Assembly (NCBI GenBank): GCA_013043685.1
Contig: JABDNT010000036.1
Location: 1 to 44,110, forward strand
From: Flavobacteriaceae bacterium
GTDB taxonomy: Bacteria; Bacteroidota; Bacteroidia; Flavobacteriales; Flavobacteriaceae
DNA: 44,110 nucleotides
Direction: 5' to 3'
Part shown: one piece after another, positions 35,986 through 43,736 of the stretch
Layout of the letters: the number at the start of each line of letters is the position of its first letter
How positions within the stretch are numbered: position 1 is the stretch's first letter
The notes under the pieces: model-generated
What the model was told of the DNA's origin: nothing
Seen by the model: only the letters and a program-made list of their open reading frames with translations
Database searches by the model: none
Program-made: the position numbers and the translations under genes

Positions 35986-36509
35986 GCCTTATCTAAAGCA
36001 TTCTTGATATGTGCATAATGATGCATGCTATGCCATGCATACATCAAGGCCAATTCCCTCAAATTCATTTCTTTTTCCATCTCCGGATGCCTGAATGTTC
36101 GCTGCCATTGCTCTTCGGTTAACATTCGCAACAAATTCACAATCTTATGATGAATGGCTTCGATATGTATGAATGACCATGCTATGGGCCAGGTTTTATA
36201 ATCTTCCAATTCCGCGAATGCATCCTGATCGTATGCTTTTATCATAGGATTATCCTCTGAAAGCGCCCATCGTATTCTATTATAGCTGTGATGATGGCTA
36301 TCTGAAATATGATGCACCAATTGGCGTATGGTCCAACTACCCTCCCTGTAAGGTGAATCCAATTCTTCATCCTTTAGGTTGTAAGTGAGCATCTTCAGTT
36401 GTTCCGGAAAGACTTCCAGTATTGTTATTGCCTCATTGAGGTCTGCATCTGAAATTGTTTTCGGTATTTCGAACTTCCCTACCGGGAATTTTAAGTGATC
36501 TTTTTCCAT
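35982..36509 (-). CDS. YfiT/DinB-fold putative metal-dependent thiol transferase
   Basis: A 175-residue four-helix-bundle protein of the DinB/YfiT superfamily, which includes bacillithiol and mycothiol S-transferases and other metal-dependent enzymes. It begins DHLKFPVGKFEIPKTI, the YfiT-specific N-terminal strand. The metal-binding histidines are in WTIRQLVHHISDSHHHSYNR and at the C-terminus in YAWHSMHHYAHI, giving the expected three-His site. Length matches Bacillus YfiT (about 178). Cytoplasmic. It lies between a convergent redoxin gene, with which it shares four bases, and the cyclophilin-FKBP gene's terminator. Some flavobacteria make bacillithiol, so a thiol role is plausible but unproved. 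Confidence 0.88.
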   Translation of the reverse strand: MEKDHLKFPVGKFEIPKTISDADLNEAITILEVFPEQLKMLTYNLKDEELDSPYREGSWTIRQLVHHISDSHHHSYNRIRWALSEDNPMIKAYDQDAFAELEDYKTWPIAWSFIHIEAIHHKIVNLLRMLTEEQWQRTFRHPEMEKEMNLRELALMYAWHSMHHYAHIKNALDKA

Positions 36510-36524
36510 AGGGCTAAATTAAAA

Positions 36525-36548
36525 AACGCCCTCAATACTGAAGGCGTT
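36525..36548 (-). terminator. Intrinsic terminator of the cyclophilin-FKBP gene
   Basis: On the minus strand AACGCC pairs with GGCGTT, with an inner 3-bp extension after one mismatch and a small loop; it is followed by TTTTTTAATTT. It lies 30 nt after the stop at 36578 and just ahead of the YfiT-like gene. Confidence 0.8.
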
Positions 36549-36577
36549 CTTATTTTTATTTCTGAACAGTTTATGAA

Positions 36578-37510
36578 CTATTTCACATCCATCAACTCCA
36601 CATCGAAAACAAGAGTAGCATTCGGTGGTATCACTCCTCCGGCCCCGCGGCTGCCATAGGCCAAATGAGACGGGATCACAAAACGTGCCTTATCTCCTAC
36701 TTTCAGTAGCTGAATTCCTTCATCCCAACCGGCTATTACCTGTCCGGTCCCCACTGGAAACTCAATAGGATTCCCGCGTTTGTATGAATTGTCAAACTCC
36801 GCTCCATCCGGAAGCATTCCCTTGTAATGAACCGCAACAGTTTCTCCGGCATTTGGTTTTACCCCGCTCCCCTTCTGAATAATCTGGAAGCGAAGACCGC
36901 TTTCTGTTTGTTCAAAACCTTCTGAAATCGAAGTGAGAAGTTCTTCCTGTGCTTTTTTGGCCGCTGTCTCACGCTCTGCTTTAGCACCATTAAATTGTCT
37001 GAAGGCCTCTACGGCATTCCAGTTCCTGGCATCGTCTCCAATACGTTCTATCTCCACCTTTTGCATGGTATCCCCCTGAGCAACACTGTCTACAACATCC
37101 TGACCCTCAACCACATAACCGAAAACAGTATGCTTGTTATCCAACCAGGGTGTTTCCACATGGGTGATAAAAAACTGACTTCCATTGGTGCCGGGTCCGG
37201 CATTCGCCATAGAAAGTACCCCAGGTCCTGTATGCCTTAATTCAGGATGGAATTCGTCATCGAAATTGTAACCGGGGCCTCCGGCTCCAGTGCCGTTAGG
37301 ATCACCACCCTGGATCATAAAATCTGGAATCACCCTGTGAAATTTAAGCCCGTCGTAATAAGGCGTTCCTTGCGGTTTAGCCTCGTTCTCGAGGTTTCCT
37401 TCAGCCAATGCTACAAAGTTCCCCACAGTACCGGGCGTCTTATCATGTGTTAGTTTTATTTTTATCGTACCTTTTTCGGTAGATATGTTTGCATAAATTC
37501 CGTCTTGCAT
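36578..37510 (-). CDS. Dual-family prolyl isomerase: cyclophilin-FKBP fusion
   Basis: A 310-residue protein joining two unrelated isomerase folds. ATG 37510 ([14 protein letters not shown]) is chosen over the frame from 37534, because the cyclophilin starts a few residues later. The cyclophilin domain is at about 5-155, with catalytic Arg59 in [19 protein letters not shown] and [11 protein letters not shown] charged linker helix (about 165-200) follows. The FKBP domain is at about 221-310: [31 protein letters not shown] (Trp pocket floor), and [23 protein letters not shown]. Active-site residues of both domains look intact. No signal peptide, so it is cytoplasmic. Dual-family immunophilins are known from a few single-celled organisms. 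Confidence 0.93.
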   Translation of the reverse strand: MQDGIYANISTEKGTIKIKLTHDKTPGTVGNFVALAEGNLENEAKPQGTPYYDGLKFHRVIPDFMIQGGDPNGTGAGGPGYNFDDEFHPELRHTGPGVLSMANAGPGTNGSQFFITHVETPWLDNKHTVFGYVVEGQDVVDSVAQGDTMQKVEIERIGDDARNWNAVEAFRQFNGAKAERETAAKKAQEELLTSISEGFEQTESGLRFQIIQKGSGVKPNAGETVAVHYKGMLPDGAEFDNSYKRGNPIEFPVGTGQVIAGWDEGIQLLKVGDKARFVIPSHLAYGSRGAGGVIPPNATLVFDVELMDVK

Positions 37511-37600
37511 ATCTAAGTTTTTAAAGAGTTGCAAAGGTACTCATTTAAACTATTATAATTTACCTGACTTATATTGAAATTCATGATTATCCCGTGTTAA

Positions 37601-38389
37601 ATGAAGCATTACGCATTGACAATAACTGTTCTTCTGAATCTAATATTCCTCTCTCACTTGCAGGGGCAAACGAATGAATTATATGATAAAGGAATCATAA
37701 CATCGGGCTTTGATTCCTTGCCTTACCGATTCACAAAGCCAAAGAACTATGATCCTGCACTAAAATATCCGCTCATTATTTTTCTCCATGGCTCCGGGGA
37801 ACGCGGAGCCGACAATGAGTTACAGCTCAAACATGGGGCTTCTTTCTTCGCATCCGATTCCATTCGCGATAAATATCCTGCCATAGTTGTTTTTCCGCAA
37901 TGCGATACCAACAACTCCTGGCATAATGGAACATATGCGTTCACTAGTGGAAAAGGACAATATTCCTTTCCGAAGGAAATAAAAGAGAATATCTCCCTGA
38001 ATTTAGTGGAAATATTAATAAGAGAATTTCAAATGCAATTCAATATAGACAGTGATCGAATGTATTTAGGAGGTTTATCTATGGGGGCGATGGGGACATA
38101 TGAAATGGTGAACCGAAATCCGAATAAGTTCGCTGCCGCTTTTGCCATCTGTGGCGGGGCCAATCCTGAAATAGCAGAAAGGTTGCAATTCACTGGCTGT
38201 TGGATTTTTCACGGCGAAGCAGATGATGTAGTTCCTGTGGAGTGGTCTGAACATATGTATGAGGCCATTAAAAAGAAGAGCGGGGATGTAAAAATTTCTA
38301 TCTATCCCAATGTTAAACATGATAGCTGGACAAATGCTTTCAATGAACCGGAATTGATGGAATGGCTATTCTCGAATCATAAGAATTAA
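37601..38389 (+). CDS. Secreted alpha/beta-hydrolase (dienelactone hydrolase/esterase-like)
   Basis: A 262-residue exported hydrolase with signal peptide MKHYALTITVLLNLIFLSHLQG. The fold signatures are YPLIIFLHGSGERGADNELQ (oxyanion strand), the nucleophile elbow YLGGLSMGAMGTYEM with catalytic Ser, the Asp in IFHGEADDVVPVEWSE, and the His in PNVKHDSWTNAF. This arrangement is common to PHB-depolymerase-like and carbohydrate-esterase relatives. There is no T9SS tail. The substrate is not evident. Its stop interlocks with the stop of the convergent recQ in a shared TTAA. Confidence 0.88.
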   Translation: MKHYALTITVLLNLIFLSHLQGQTNELYDKGIITSGFDSLPYRFTKPKNYDPALKYPLIIFLHGSGERGADNELQLKHGASFFASDSIRDKYPAIVVFPQCDTNNSWHNGTYAFTSGKGQYSFPKEIKENISLNLVEILIREFQMQFNIDSDRMYLGGLSMGAMGTYEMVNRNPNKFAAAFAICGGANPEIAERLQFTGCWIFHGEADDVVPVEWSEHMYEAIKKKSGDVKISIYPNVKHDSWTNAFNEPELMEWLFSNHKN

Positions 38390-40581
38390 TTCGCCACCTC
38401 ACTAATGAATTTAATTCGAAACAAGCGAAGTTCCTCATCATCGTAACCACCTTCAAATTCATCCATTGCGGCATCAATTTTATCGGTTTCGGCTACTATG
38501 AAGTAATCGTGTAATTCCTCTTGTTGATCTTCATCCAGGATCTCTTCCAGCCAATAATCTATGTTGAGTTTAGTTCCGCTGTATACGATGGCTTCCATCT
38601 CTTTAATAAAATCGGGCATTTCAAGGCCTTTAGCGGCGGCGATATCCGTGAGGGAAAGTTTCCGGTCTACGTTCTGAATAATATATAATTTCAAAGCGCT
38701 ATTGATTCCCGTCGATTTCACAACAAAATCATCAGGGCGCACAATATCGTTCTCCTCTACATACCTCCGAATAAGTTCAAGGAAAGGACTACCGTATTTT
38801 TTAGCCTTCCCCTCACCTACTCCATGTACTGTTGCCAGTTCTTCCATACTCACGGGATATTTTAAGGCCATATCTTCTAAAGAAGGATCCTGGAAAATGA
38901 CGAATGGAGGTAATTTGAGATTATCTGCGACACGTTTGCGTTCAGATTTCAATAGTTTGAATAAGTTATCATCTGCAACTGTCCCGCCGCTCTTCTGAGC
39001 CACTATAATGGTGTCGTCATTGGCTTCTTTAAATGAGTGGTCTTCAGTCATCATAAAAGAAACCGGATTCTTTATAAAATCCAACCCGGCCGGATTCAAT
39101 TTAATAACGCCATAGGTCTCTATATCCTTCCGAAGAAAACCTGCTACCAACAATTGTCGTAACAATGCCATCCAGTACTCGCCGGTTTTGTCCGTACCTA
39201 TTCCAAAAAAATCCTGTGTATCGGTTCGATGTGATTTTATCATTGCATTTACATGCCCCACCATCACATTAACAATTTCCTTCGACTTGTATTTTTCATT
39301 GGTCTTGTCAACTACATCTAGGAGCTTCTTCGCCTCATCCTTAGCTTCGTGCTTTTTCTTGGGAAAACGCATATTATCGTCCATATCGCCTCCTTCACCG
39401 GTCTCGTTGTCGAATTCTTCACCAAAATAATGCAAAATGAATTTTCTCCGGGAAATTGAGGTCTCCGCAAATGCCACTACTTCCTGAAGCAACGCATGGC
39501 CAATCTCCTGTTCGGCAACAGGTTTACCGCTCATAAACTTTTCAAGCTTTTCAATGTCCTTATAGCTGTAAAAAGCGAGGCAATGGCCCTCGCCGCCATC
39601 TCTGCCCGCCCTTCCTGTTTCCTGGTAATAACTTTCAATACTTTTTGGGATGTCGTTATGCACCACAAAGCGCACATCAGGCTTATCGATCCCCATTCCG
39701 AAGGCAATTGTAGCTACAACCACATCGGCATCCTCCATCAGGAACATATCCTGATGTTTTACACGTGTCTTGGCATCCAGCCCAGCATGATACGGTACAG
39801 CCTTAATCCCGTTTACCTGAAGTGTCTGAGCCAGCTCTTCAACGCGTTTCCGACTTAAACAATAGATAATTCCGCTTTTTCCTTCATTCTGTTTAACGAA
39901 GCGGGTGATGTCGGCATCGACATTCTTGGTCTTCGGACGAATTTCGTAGTAAAGGTTAGGGCGGTTAAATGATGCTTTAAAGGTATTGGCATCCTGTATT
40001 CCAAGGTTCTTCAAAATGTCTTCCTGCACTTTTGGGGTTGCAGTCGCGGTAAGCCCGATTATAGGGATATCGTCCCCAATTCGTTTAATAATAGCGCGTA
40101 AATTGCGGTATTCGGGTCGGAAATCGTGGCCCCACTCACTAATACAATGTGCTTCGTCTATCGCGACAAAGGATATTTTTACAGAATTAAGAAATGCGAC
40201 ATTCTCTTCTTTTGTGAGGGACTCGGGGGCTACGTAAAGGAGTTTGGTGACACCATTGGAAATGTCACTTTTTACTTGTTTTATTTCGGTCTTCGTGAGC
40301 GAAGAATTCAGTACATGGGCAATGCCATCCTCATGAGAGTGGGATCTCAATGCATCCACCTGGTTCTTCATTAAAGCGATGAGAGGGGATACTACAATTG
40401 CAGTGCCTTCTTTTATTAATGCAGGAAGTTGATAGCAGAGTGATTTACCTCCTCCGGTGGGCATGATCACGAAGGTGTTATGATTCGCAATAATGCTTTT
40501 AATAACTTCTTCCTGTAGCCCCTTAAATTTCGTGAAACCAAAAAACTTTTTCAGTGCCGCGTATATATCTATTTCAGCCAC
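38386..40581 (-). CDS. recQ: ATP-dependent DNA helicase RecQ (zinc cysteines absent; GTG start)
   Basis: 3'-5' DNA helicase for recombination repair, 731 residues. Walker A TGGGKS is at 42-47, DEAH at 142-145 followed by the aromatic-rich CISEWGHDFRPEY, and motif VI QETGRAGRDG at about 320-329. The region where RecQ normally has four zinc-binding Cys reads AETSISRRKFILHYFGEEFDNETGEGGDMDDN and has none. The winged helix follows, then an HRDC domain (about 555-640; SMEELATVHGVGEGKAKKYG) and about 90 further residues with acidic segments. The initiator is GTG 40581, and an in-frame TAA lies 7-9 bases upstream. It shares four bases with the convergent hydrolase gene. Confidence 0.94.
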   Translation of the reverse strand: MAEIDIYAALKKFFGFTKFKGLQEEVIKSIIANHNTFVIMPTGGGKSLCYQLPALIKEGTAIVVSPLIALMKNQVDALRSHSHEDGIAHVLNSSLTKTEIKQVKSDISNGVTKLLYVAPESLTKEENVAFLNSVKISFVAIDEAHCISEWGHDFRPEYRNLRAIIKRIGDDIPIIGLTATATPKVQEDILKNLGIQDANTFKASFNRPNLYYEIRPKTKNVDADITRFVKQNEGKSGIIYCLSRKRVEELAQTLQVNGIKAVPYHAGLDAKTRVKHQDMFLMEDADVVVATIAFGMGIDKPDVRFVVHNDIPKSIESYYQETGRAGRDGGEGHCLAFYSYKDIEKLEKFMSGKPVAEQEIGHALLQEVVAFAETSISRRKFILHYFGEEFDNETGEGGDMDDNMRFPKKKHEAKDEAKKLLDVVDKTNEKYKSKEIVNVMVGHVNAMIKSHRTDTQDFFGIGTDKTGEYWMALLRQLLVAGFLRKDIETYGVIKLNPAGLDFIKNPVSFMMTEDHSFKEANDDTIIVAQKSGGTVADDNLFKLLKSERKRVADNLKLPPFVIFQDPSLEDMALKYPVSMEELATVHGVGEGKAKKYGSPFLELIRRYVEENDIVRPDDFVVKSTGINSALKLYIIQNVDRKLSLTDIAAAKGLEMPDFIKEMEAIVYSGTKLNIDYWLEEILDEDQQEELHDYFIVAETDKIDAAMDEFEGGYDDEELRLFRIKFISEVAN

Positions 40582-40630
40582 GCTGCTTTACCTTTTAATT
40601 CTTTATAATTAAAGGTTTCAAGGATTAAAA

Positions 40631-40661
40631 TTGTTAAAACAGTCCAACAATCGTAATTTTG
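40631..40661 (+). promoter_or_regulatory. Bacteroidota promoter of the kdsD-tatC operon
   Basis: TTG at 40631-40633, a 20-nt spacer, then TAATTTTG at 40654-40661: full match to the consensus. Transcription should start near 40668, leaving a leader of about 120 nt before kdsD. Confidence 0.75.
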
Positions 40662-40703
40662 CAACCTTTACAGAATAAGTGTATCTAATAATTAGGTTTG
40701 TTG

Positions 40704-40741
40704 AGGGCGTTACGCATTAGCGTTTATTGCGTTCGCTTTTT
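40704..40741 (+). other. Terminator-like hairpin in the kdsD leader
   Basis: AGGGCG (40704-40709) can pair with CGCTTT (40734-40739), counting two G-U pairs, enclosing an inner ACGC-ATTA-GCGT hairpin (40712-40723). Five T follow (40737-40741). GCGTT occurs three times within it. The placement between promoter and start codon suggests attenuation or a short RNA. Confidence 0.4.
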
Positions 40742-40756
40742 AAATATACTAATTTC

Positions 40757-40769
40757 TGAAACAGTTTCA
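40757..40769 (+). repeat. Short palindrome in the kdsD leader
   Basis: TGAAAC-A-GTTTCA, a perfect 6+1+6 inverted repeat, 22 nt upstream of the kdsD start. It could be an operator or a small RNA stem; nothing else identifies it. Confidence 0.35.
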
Positions 40770-40790
40770 AACATATAAAAGCGTAAAATT

Positions 40791-41756
40791 TTGAATCAGG
40801 AATCAAAGATCATTTCAGTAGCAAAAGAAACAATTGAAACCGAAAGTAAGGCTATATCACATCTGGCCGATCTTGTGGATGAGGAATTCGCGCATGCTGT
40901 CGAGTCTATTTATAAATCGGACGGAAGGGTAATTATTACGGGTATTGGCAAAAGTGCGATTATTGCCACTAAGATTGTAGCTACCCTTAACAGTACTGGT
41001 ACTCCGGCGATCTTCATGCATGCTGCCGATGCTATTCACGGTGATCTGGGCACTATTCAACAGAGTGACACGGTGATCTGTATTTCTAAAAGTGGTAATA
41101 CCCCGGAAATTAAAGTACTGGTACCATTAATTAAAACAAGAGGCAATATAATTATCGCTATTACTTCACATAAAGAATCATTCCTGGGGCAACAAGCTGA
41201 TTTTGTATTAAATGCCTACGTTGAGAAGGAAGCCTGCCCTAATAACCTTGCTCCCACTACAAGTACCACTGCACAATTAGTTATAGGTGATGCTCTGGCA
41301 ATGTGTTTACTGGACCTTAGAGGGTTTTCAAGTAAGGATTTTGCCAAATTCCATCCCGGAGGAACACTCGGCAAAAAGCTATATCTTCGTGTGAGTGATC
41401 TTACATCGCTGAACGAACAACCCCAGGTGGGTCCGGACACGGATGTGCGGCGGGTTATTGTCGAGATATCTGAAAAGATGCTGGGGGTTACTGCTGTAGT
41501 CGAGAATGATGAGATCATTGGAATAATAACTGATGGTGATCTGCGTAGAATGCTCACGAAAGTAGATAATTTCAAAGGATTGACCGCTAAGGATATTATG
41601 ACGCGGAACCCCAAGAAGATCAACAACGATGCTATGGCCATAGAGGCAATGGAGCTAATGGACACGCATGGGATCACTCAAATCCTTGCTGAAAAGAATG
41701 GTAAATACTGTGGTGTGGTACACATTCACAACCTTACCAAAGAAGGAATTATTTAA
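40791..41756 (+). CDS. kdsD: D-arabinose-5-phosphate isomerase (KpsF/GutQ/KdsD type; TTG start)
   Basis: Converts ribulose-5-phosphate to arabinose-5-phosphate, the first step to Kdo for lipopolysaccharide. The 321-residue protein has a SIS domain at about 30-180 (VIITGIGKSAIIATKIVATL, FMHAADAIHGDLG, ISKSGNTPEI) and PNNLAPTTSTTAQLVIGDAL. Two CBS domains follow, at about 205-265 and 270-321 (VIVEISEKMLGVTAVVENDE, KDIMTRNPKKI). The initiator must be TTG 40791 (or a still rarer ATT just before it), since an in-frame TAA lies at 40776 and the first internal ATG is deep in the SIS domain. Its TAA overlaps the tatC ATG by one base. The operon with lptB supports an LPS role. Confidence 0.94.
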   Translation: MNQESKIISVAKETIETESKAISHLADLVDEEFAHAVESIYKSDGRVIITGIGKSAIIATKIVATLNSTGTPAIFMHAADAIHGDLGTIQQSDTVICISKSGNTPEIKVLVPLIKTRGNIIIAITSHKESFLGQQADFVLNAYVEKEACPNNLAPTTSTTAQLVIGDALAMCLLDLRGFSSKDFAKFHPGGTLGKKLYLRVSDLTSLNEQPQVGPDTDVRRVIVEISEKMLGVTAVVENDEIIGIITDGDLRRMLTKVDNFKGLTAKDIMTRNPKKINNDAMAIEAMELMDTHGITQILAEKNGKYCGVVHIHNLTKEGII

Positions 41757-42598
41757 TGGCAGCAGCTAAAGACACATCTCCAGGAAAAGAAATGTCTTTT
41801 TTAGGCCATCTGGAAGAATTACGATGGCATTTAATAAGATCTACGATTGCCGTGGTAGTAATGGGAACAGTGGCTTTCATAATGAAAGACTTCATTTTCG
41901 ATACGCTGATCTTCGGACCTACTAAAAAGGATAGCTTTCCAACCTACAGATTATTATGTGAAGGTGCCAAACTACTAGGCTTTGAAGGTTCTTTTTGCGA
42001 TGCAGAATTCCCCTTCAGAATACAGAGCAGGACTCCTGCTGGGCAGTTTTCAGCACATATATGGACATCGATAACCGCAGGATTCATTGTTGCTTTCCCT
42101 TATGTGCTTTATGAATTCTGGCGATTTGTGAGTCCTGGCTTGCATCGCAAGGAGCGCAGCTCTGCCAGAGGTTTTATTTTTGTAGCGTCTATCCTATTCT
42201 TTACAGGCGTATTATTCGGTTATTACGTAGTAACTCCGTTATCCATTAATTTCCTGGGCACCTACCAGGTTTCAGATGCAGTTTTTAACGATTTTGACCT
42301 GAGTAGTTATATAGGTCTGGTGCGAGCATGTGCCCTCGCCAGTGGCCTTATATTCGAGCTGCCAATCATTATTTATTTCCTAACCAAGATCGGACTTGTT
42401 ACTCCGCAATTCCTTCGGAAATATCGGAAATTCGCATTAGTAATCGTTTTGATTGTGTCTGCCATTATCACCCCTCCGGATATTGCGAGTCAGGTTATTG
42501 TTGCCATCCCGGTGGTTATACTTTACGAGGTGAGTATCTACATTTCAAAAGCAGTTATTAAGAGACAAAATAAAAAAGACAAGGCCCATGCAAGATAA
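41756..42598 (+). CDS. tatC: Twin-arginine translocase subunit TatC
   Basis: Core of the Tat pathway that moves folded proteins over the inner membrane. The 280-residue protein starts with the conserved N-terminal block MSFLGHLEELRWHLIRS. It has the family's six helices, the FPYVLYEFWRFVSPGLHRKERS loop, and ELPIIIYFLTKIGLVTPQFLRKYRKFALVIVLIVSAIITPPD. A longer periplasmic loop after helix 1 (about 45-95, with two Cys) makes it longer than E. coli TatC (258). Translation is coupled to kdsD by a TAATG overlap. No tatA lies beside it here. Confidence 0.96.
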   Translation: MAAAKDTSPGKEMSFLGHLEELRWHLIRSTIAVVVMGTVAFIMKDFIFDTLIFGPTKKDSFPTYRLLCEGAKLLGFEGSFCDAEFPFRIQSRTPAGQFSAHIWTSITAGFIVAFPYVLYEFWRFVSPGLHRKERSSARGFIFVASILFFTGVLFGYYVVTPLSINFLGTYQVSDAVFNDFDLSSYIGLVRACALASGLIFELPIIIYFLTKIGLVTPQFLRKYRKFALVIVLIVSAIITPPDIASQVIVAIPVVILYEVSIYISKAVIKRQNKKDKAHAR

Positions 42599-42935
42599 TA
42601 TGGTTGAAGAATTCAATGCCTATCGTTCCAAAATGAACGAGAAACTCCTTGAAGACAATAATAAGATCATTAAACGTATTTTCAATTTAGATACGAATGC
42701 TTTTACCGATGGGGCACTCCCGAAGAGAACGAAAGAACTGTTGGGGCTTGGAAATTCCATGGTACTCCGTTGTGACGACTGTGTTCGCTACCATTTAGAA
42801 GCCTGTTACAAGTTAGGAATACCTAAGGATGAAGTGGTTGAAGCGTTAAGTGTATCATTACTTATTGGAGGGACTATAGTAATTCCTCATCTGCGTCGTG
42901 CCTACGAATATTGGGAAGCCTTAGAGAAATCTTAA
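42588..42935 (+). CDS. AhpD-like/carboxymuconolactone decarboxylase family protein
   Basis: A 115-residue all-helical protein of the CMD/AhpD family. The redox signature VLRCDDCVRYHLEACYKLG has the CxxC pair and the downstream His of AhpD-type disulfide reductases. TKELLGLGNSM and VSLLIGGTIVIPHLRRAYEYW complete the fold. The family often supports peroxide reduction. It overlaps tatC by 11 nt if started here; ATG 42600 (MVEEFNAYRSK), one base after the tatC stop, is an equally good start and would give 111 residues. Cytoplasmic. Confidence 0.9.
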   Translation: MQDNMVEEFNAYRSKMNEKLLEDNNKIIKRIFNLDTNAFTDGALPKRTKELLGLGNSMVLRCDDCVRYHLEACYKLGIPKDEVVEALSVSLLIGGTIVIPHLRRAYEYWEALEKS

Positions 42936-42995
42936 ATATTTTTTCCGCGGAAAATTATACCGTACTTTTAACGTTCTCATTACTGAATTCAACTT

Positions 42996-43736
42996 ATGAA
43001 GCTACGTGCTGAAAATCTCGTTAAATCCTACAAAGGCCGAAAAGTGGTTAAAGGTATTACCGTTGAAGTAAATCAAGGTGAGATCGTAGGGCTTCTGGGT
43101 CCTAATGGCGCTGGTAAAACAACTTCCTTTTATATGATCGTAGGGCTTATTAAGCCCAATGGCGGACAGATCTTCCTGGAAGGCACTAACATCACCAAAT
43201 ATCCCATGTACAAACGCGCTCAGAATGGAATTGGGTACCTGGCACAGGAAGCCTCAGTATTCCGCAAGTTGAGCATAGAGGATAATATCTTAAGCGTATT
43301 GCAGCTCACGGATCTTTCTAAAAAGGAGCAGCATATGAAGATGGAGTCGCTTATTGAAGAGTTCGGCCTGAGCCATATTCGTAAGAACCGCGGGGATCTT
43401 CTAAGTGGTGGTGAACGTCGAAGAACCGAGATTGCACGTGCCTTAGCTACGGATCCGCACTTTATTCTTCTTGATGAACCTTTTGCCGGGGTAGACCCTG
43501 TAGCTGTTGAAGATATCCAGGGGATCGTGGCACGACTAAAGAACAAAAATATCGGTATCCTGATAACAGACCACAACGTACAGGAAACACTTGCGATTAC
43601 AGACCGAACCTACCTGATGTTCGAAGGCAGTATTCTTAAACATGGAGTGCCGGAAGAGCTTGCTGCAGATGAAATGGTGCGAAAGGTATATCTGGGTCAG
43701 AATTTTGAACTTCGGAAAAAGAAATTGTCCTTTTAA
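42996..43736 (+). CDS. lptB: LPS export ABC transporter ATPase LptB
   Basis: ATPase that drives lipopolysaccharide extraction from the inner membrane with LptF and LptG. The 246 residues carry Walker A GPNGAGKT (35-42), the LptB-typical Q-loop [20 protein letters not shown], the signature [15 protein letters not shown], Walker [14 protein letters not shown] and the H-loop [31 protein letters not shown] is a classic LptB N-terminus. It follows the AhpD-like gene by 60 nt in the kdsD operon. Its stop interlocks with that of the convergent pssA in TTAA. Confidence 0.95.
   Translation: MKLRAENLVKSYKGRKVVKGITVEVNQGEIVGLLGPNGAGKTTSFYMIVGLIKPNGGQIFLEGTNITKYPMYKRAQNGIGYLAQEASVFRKLSIEDNILSVLQLTDLSKKEQHMKMESLIEEFGLSHIRKNRGDLLSGGERRRTEIARALATDPHFILLDEPFAGVDPVAVEDIQGIVARLKNKNIGILITDHNVQETLAITDRTYLMFEGSILKHGVPEELAADEMVRKVYLGQNFELRKKKLSF

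Noticed and set aside
40707-40733. Three GCGTT copies as a CRISPR-like or tandem repeat
   Set aside because: The unit is 5 nt, the spacing is irregular (13 and 9 nt) and there are no spacers; it is better explained as part of a hairpin.
41216-41677. 153-codon minus-strand open frame
   Set aside because: Antisense shadow of kdsD; low-complexity Ser/Ile-rich translation typical of a reversed coding frame.
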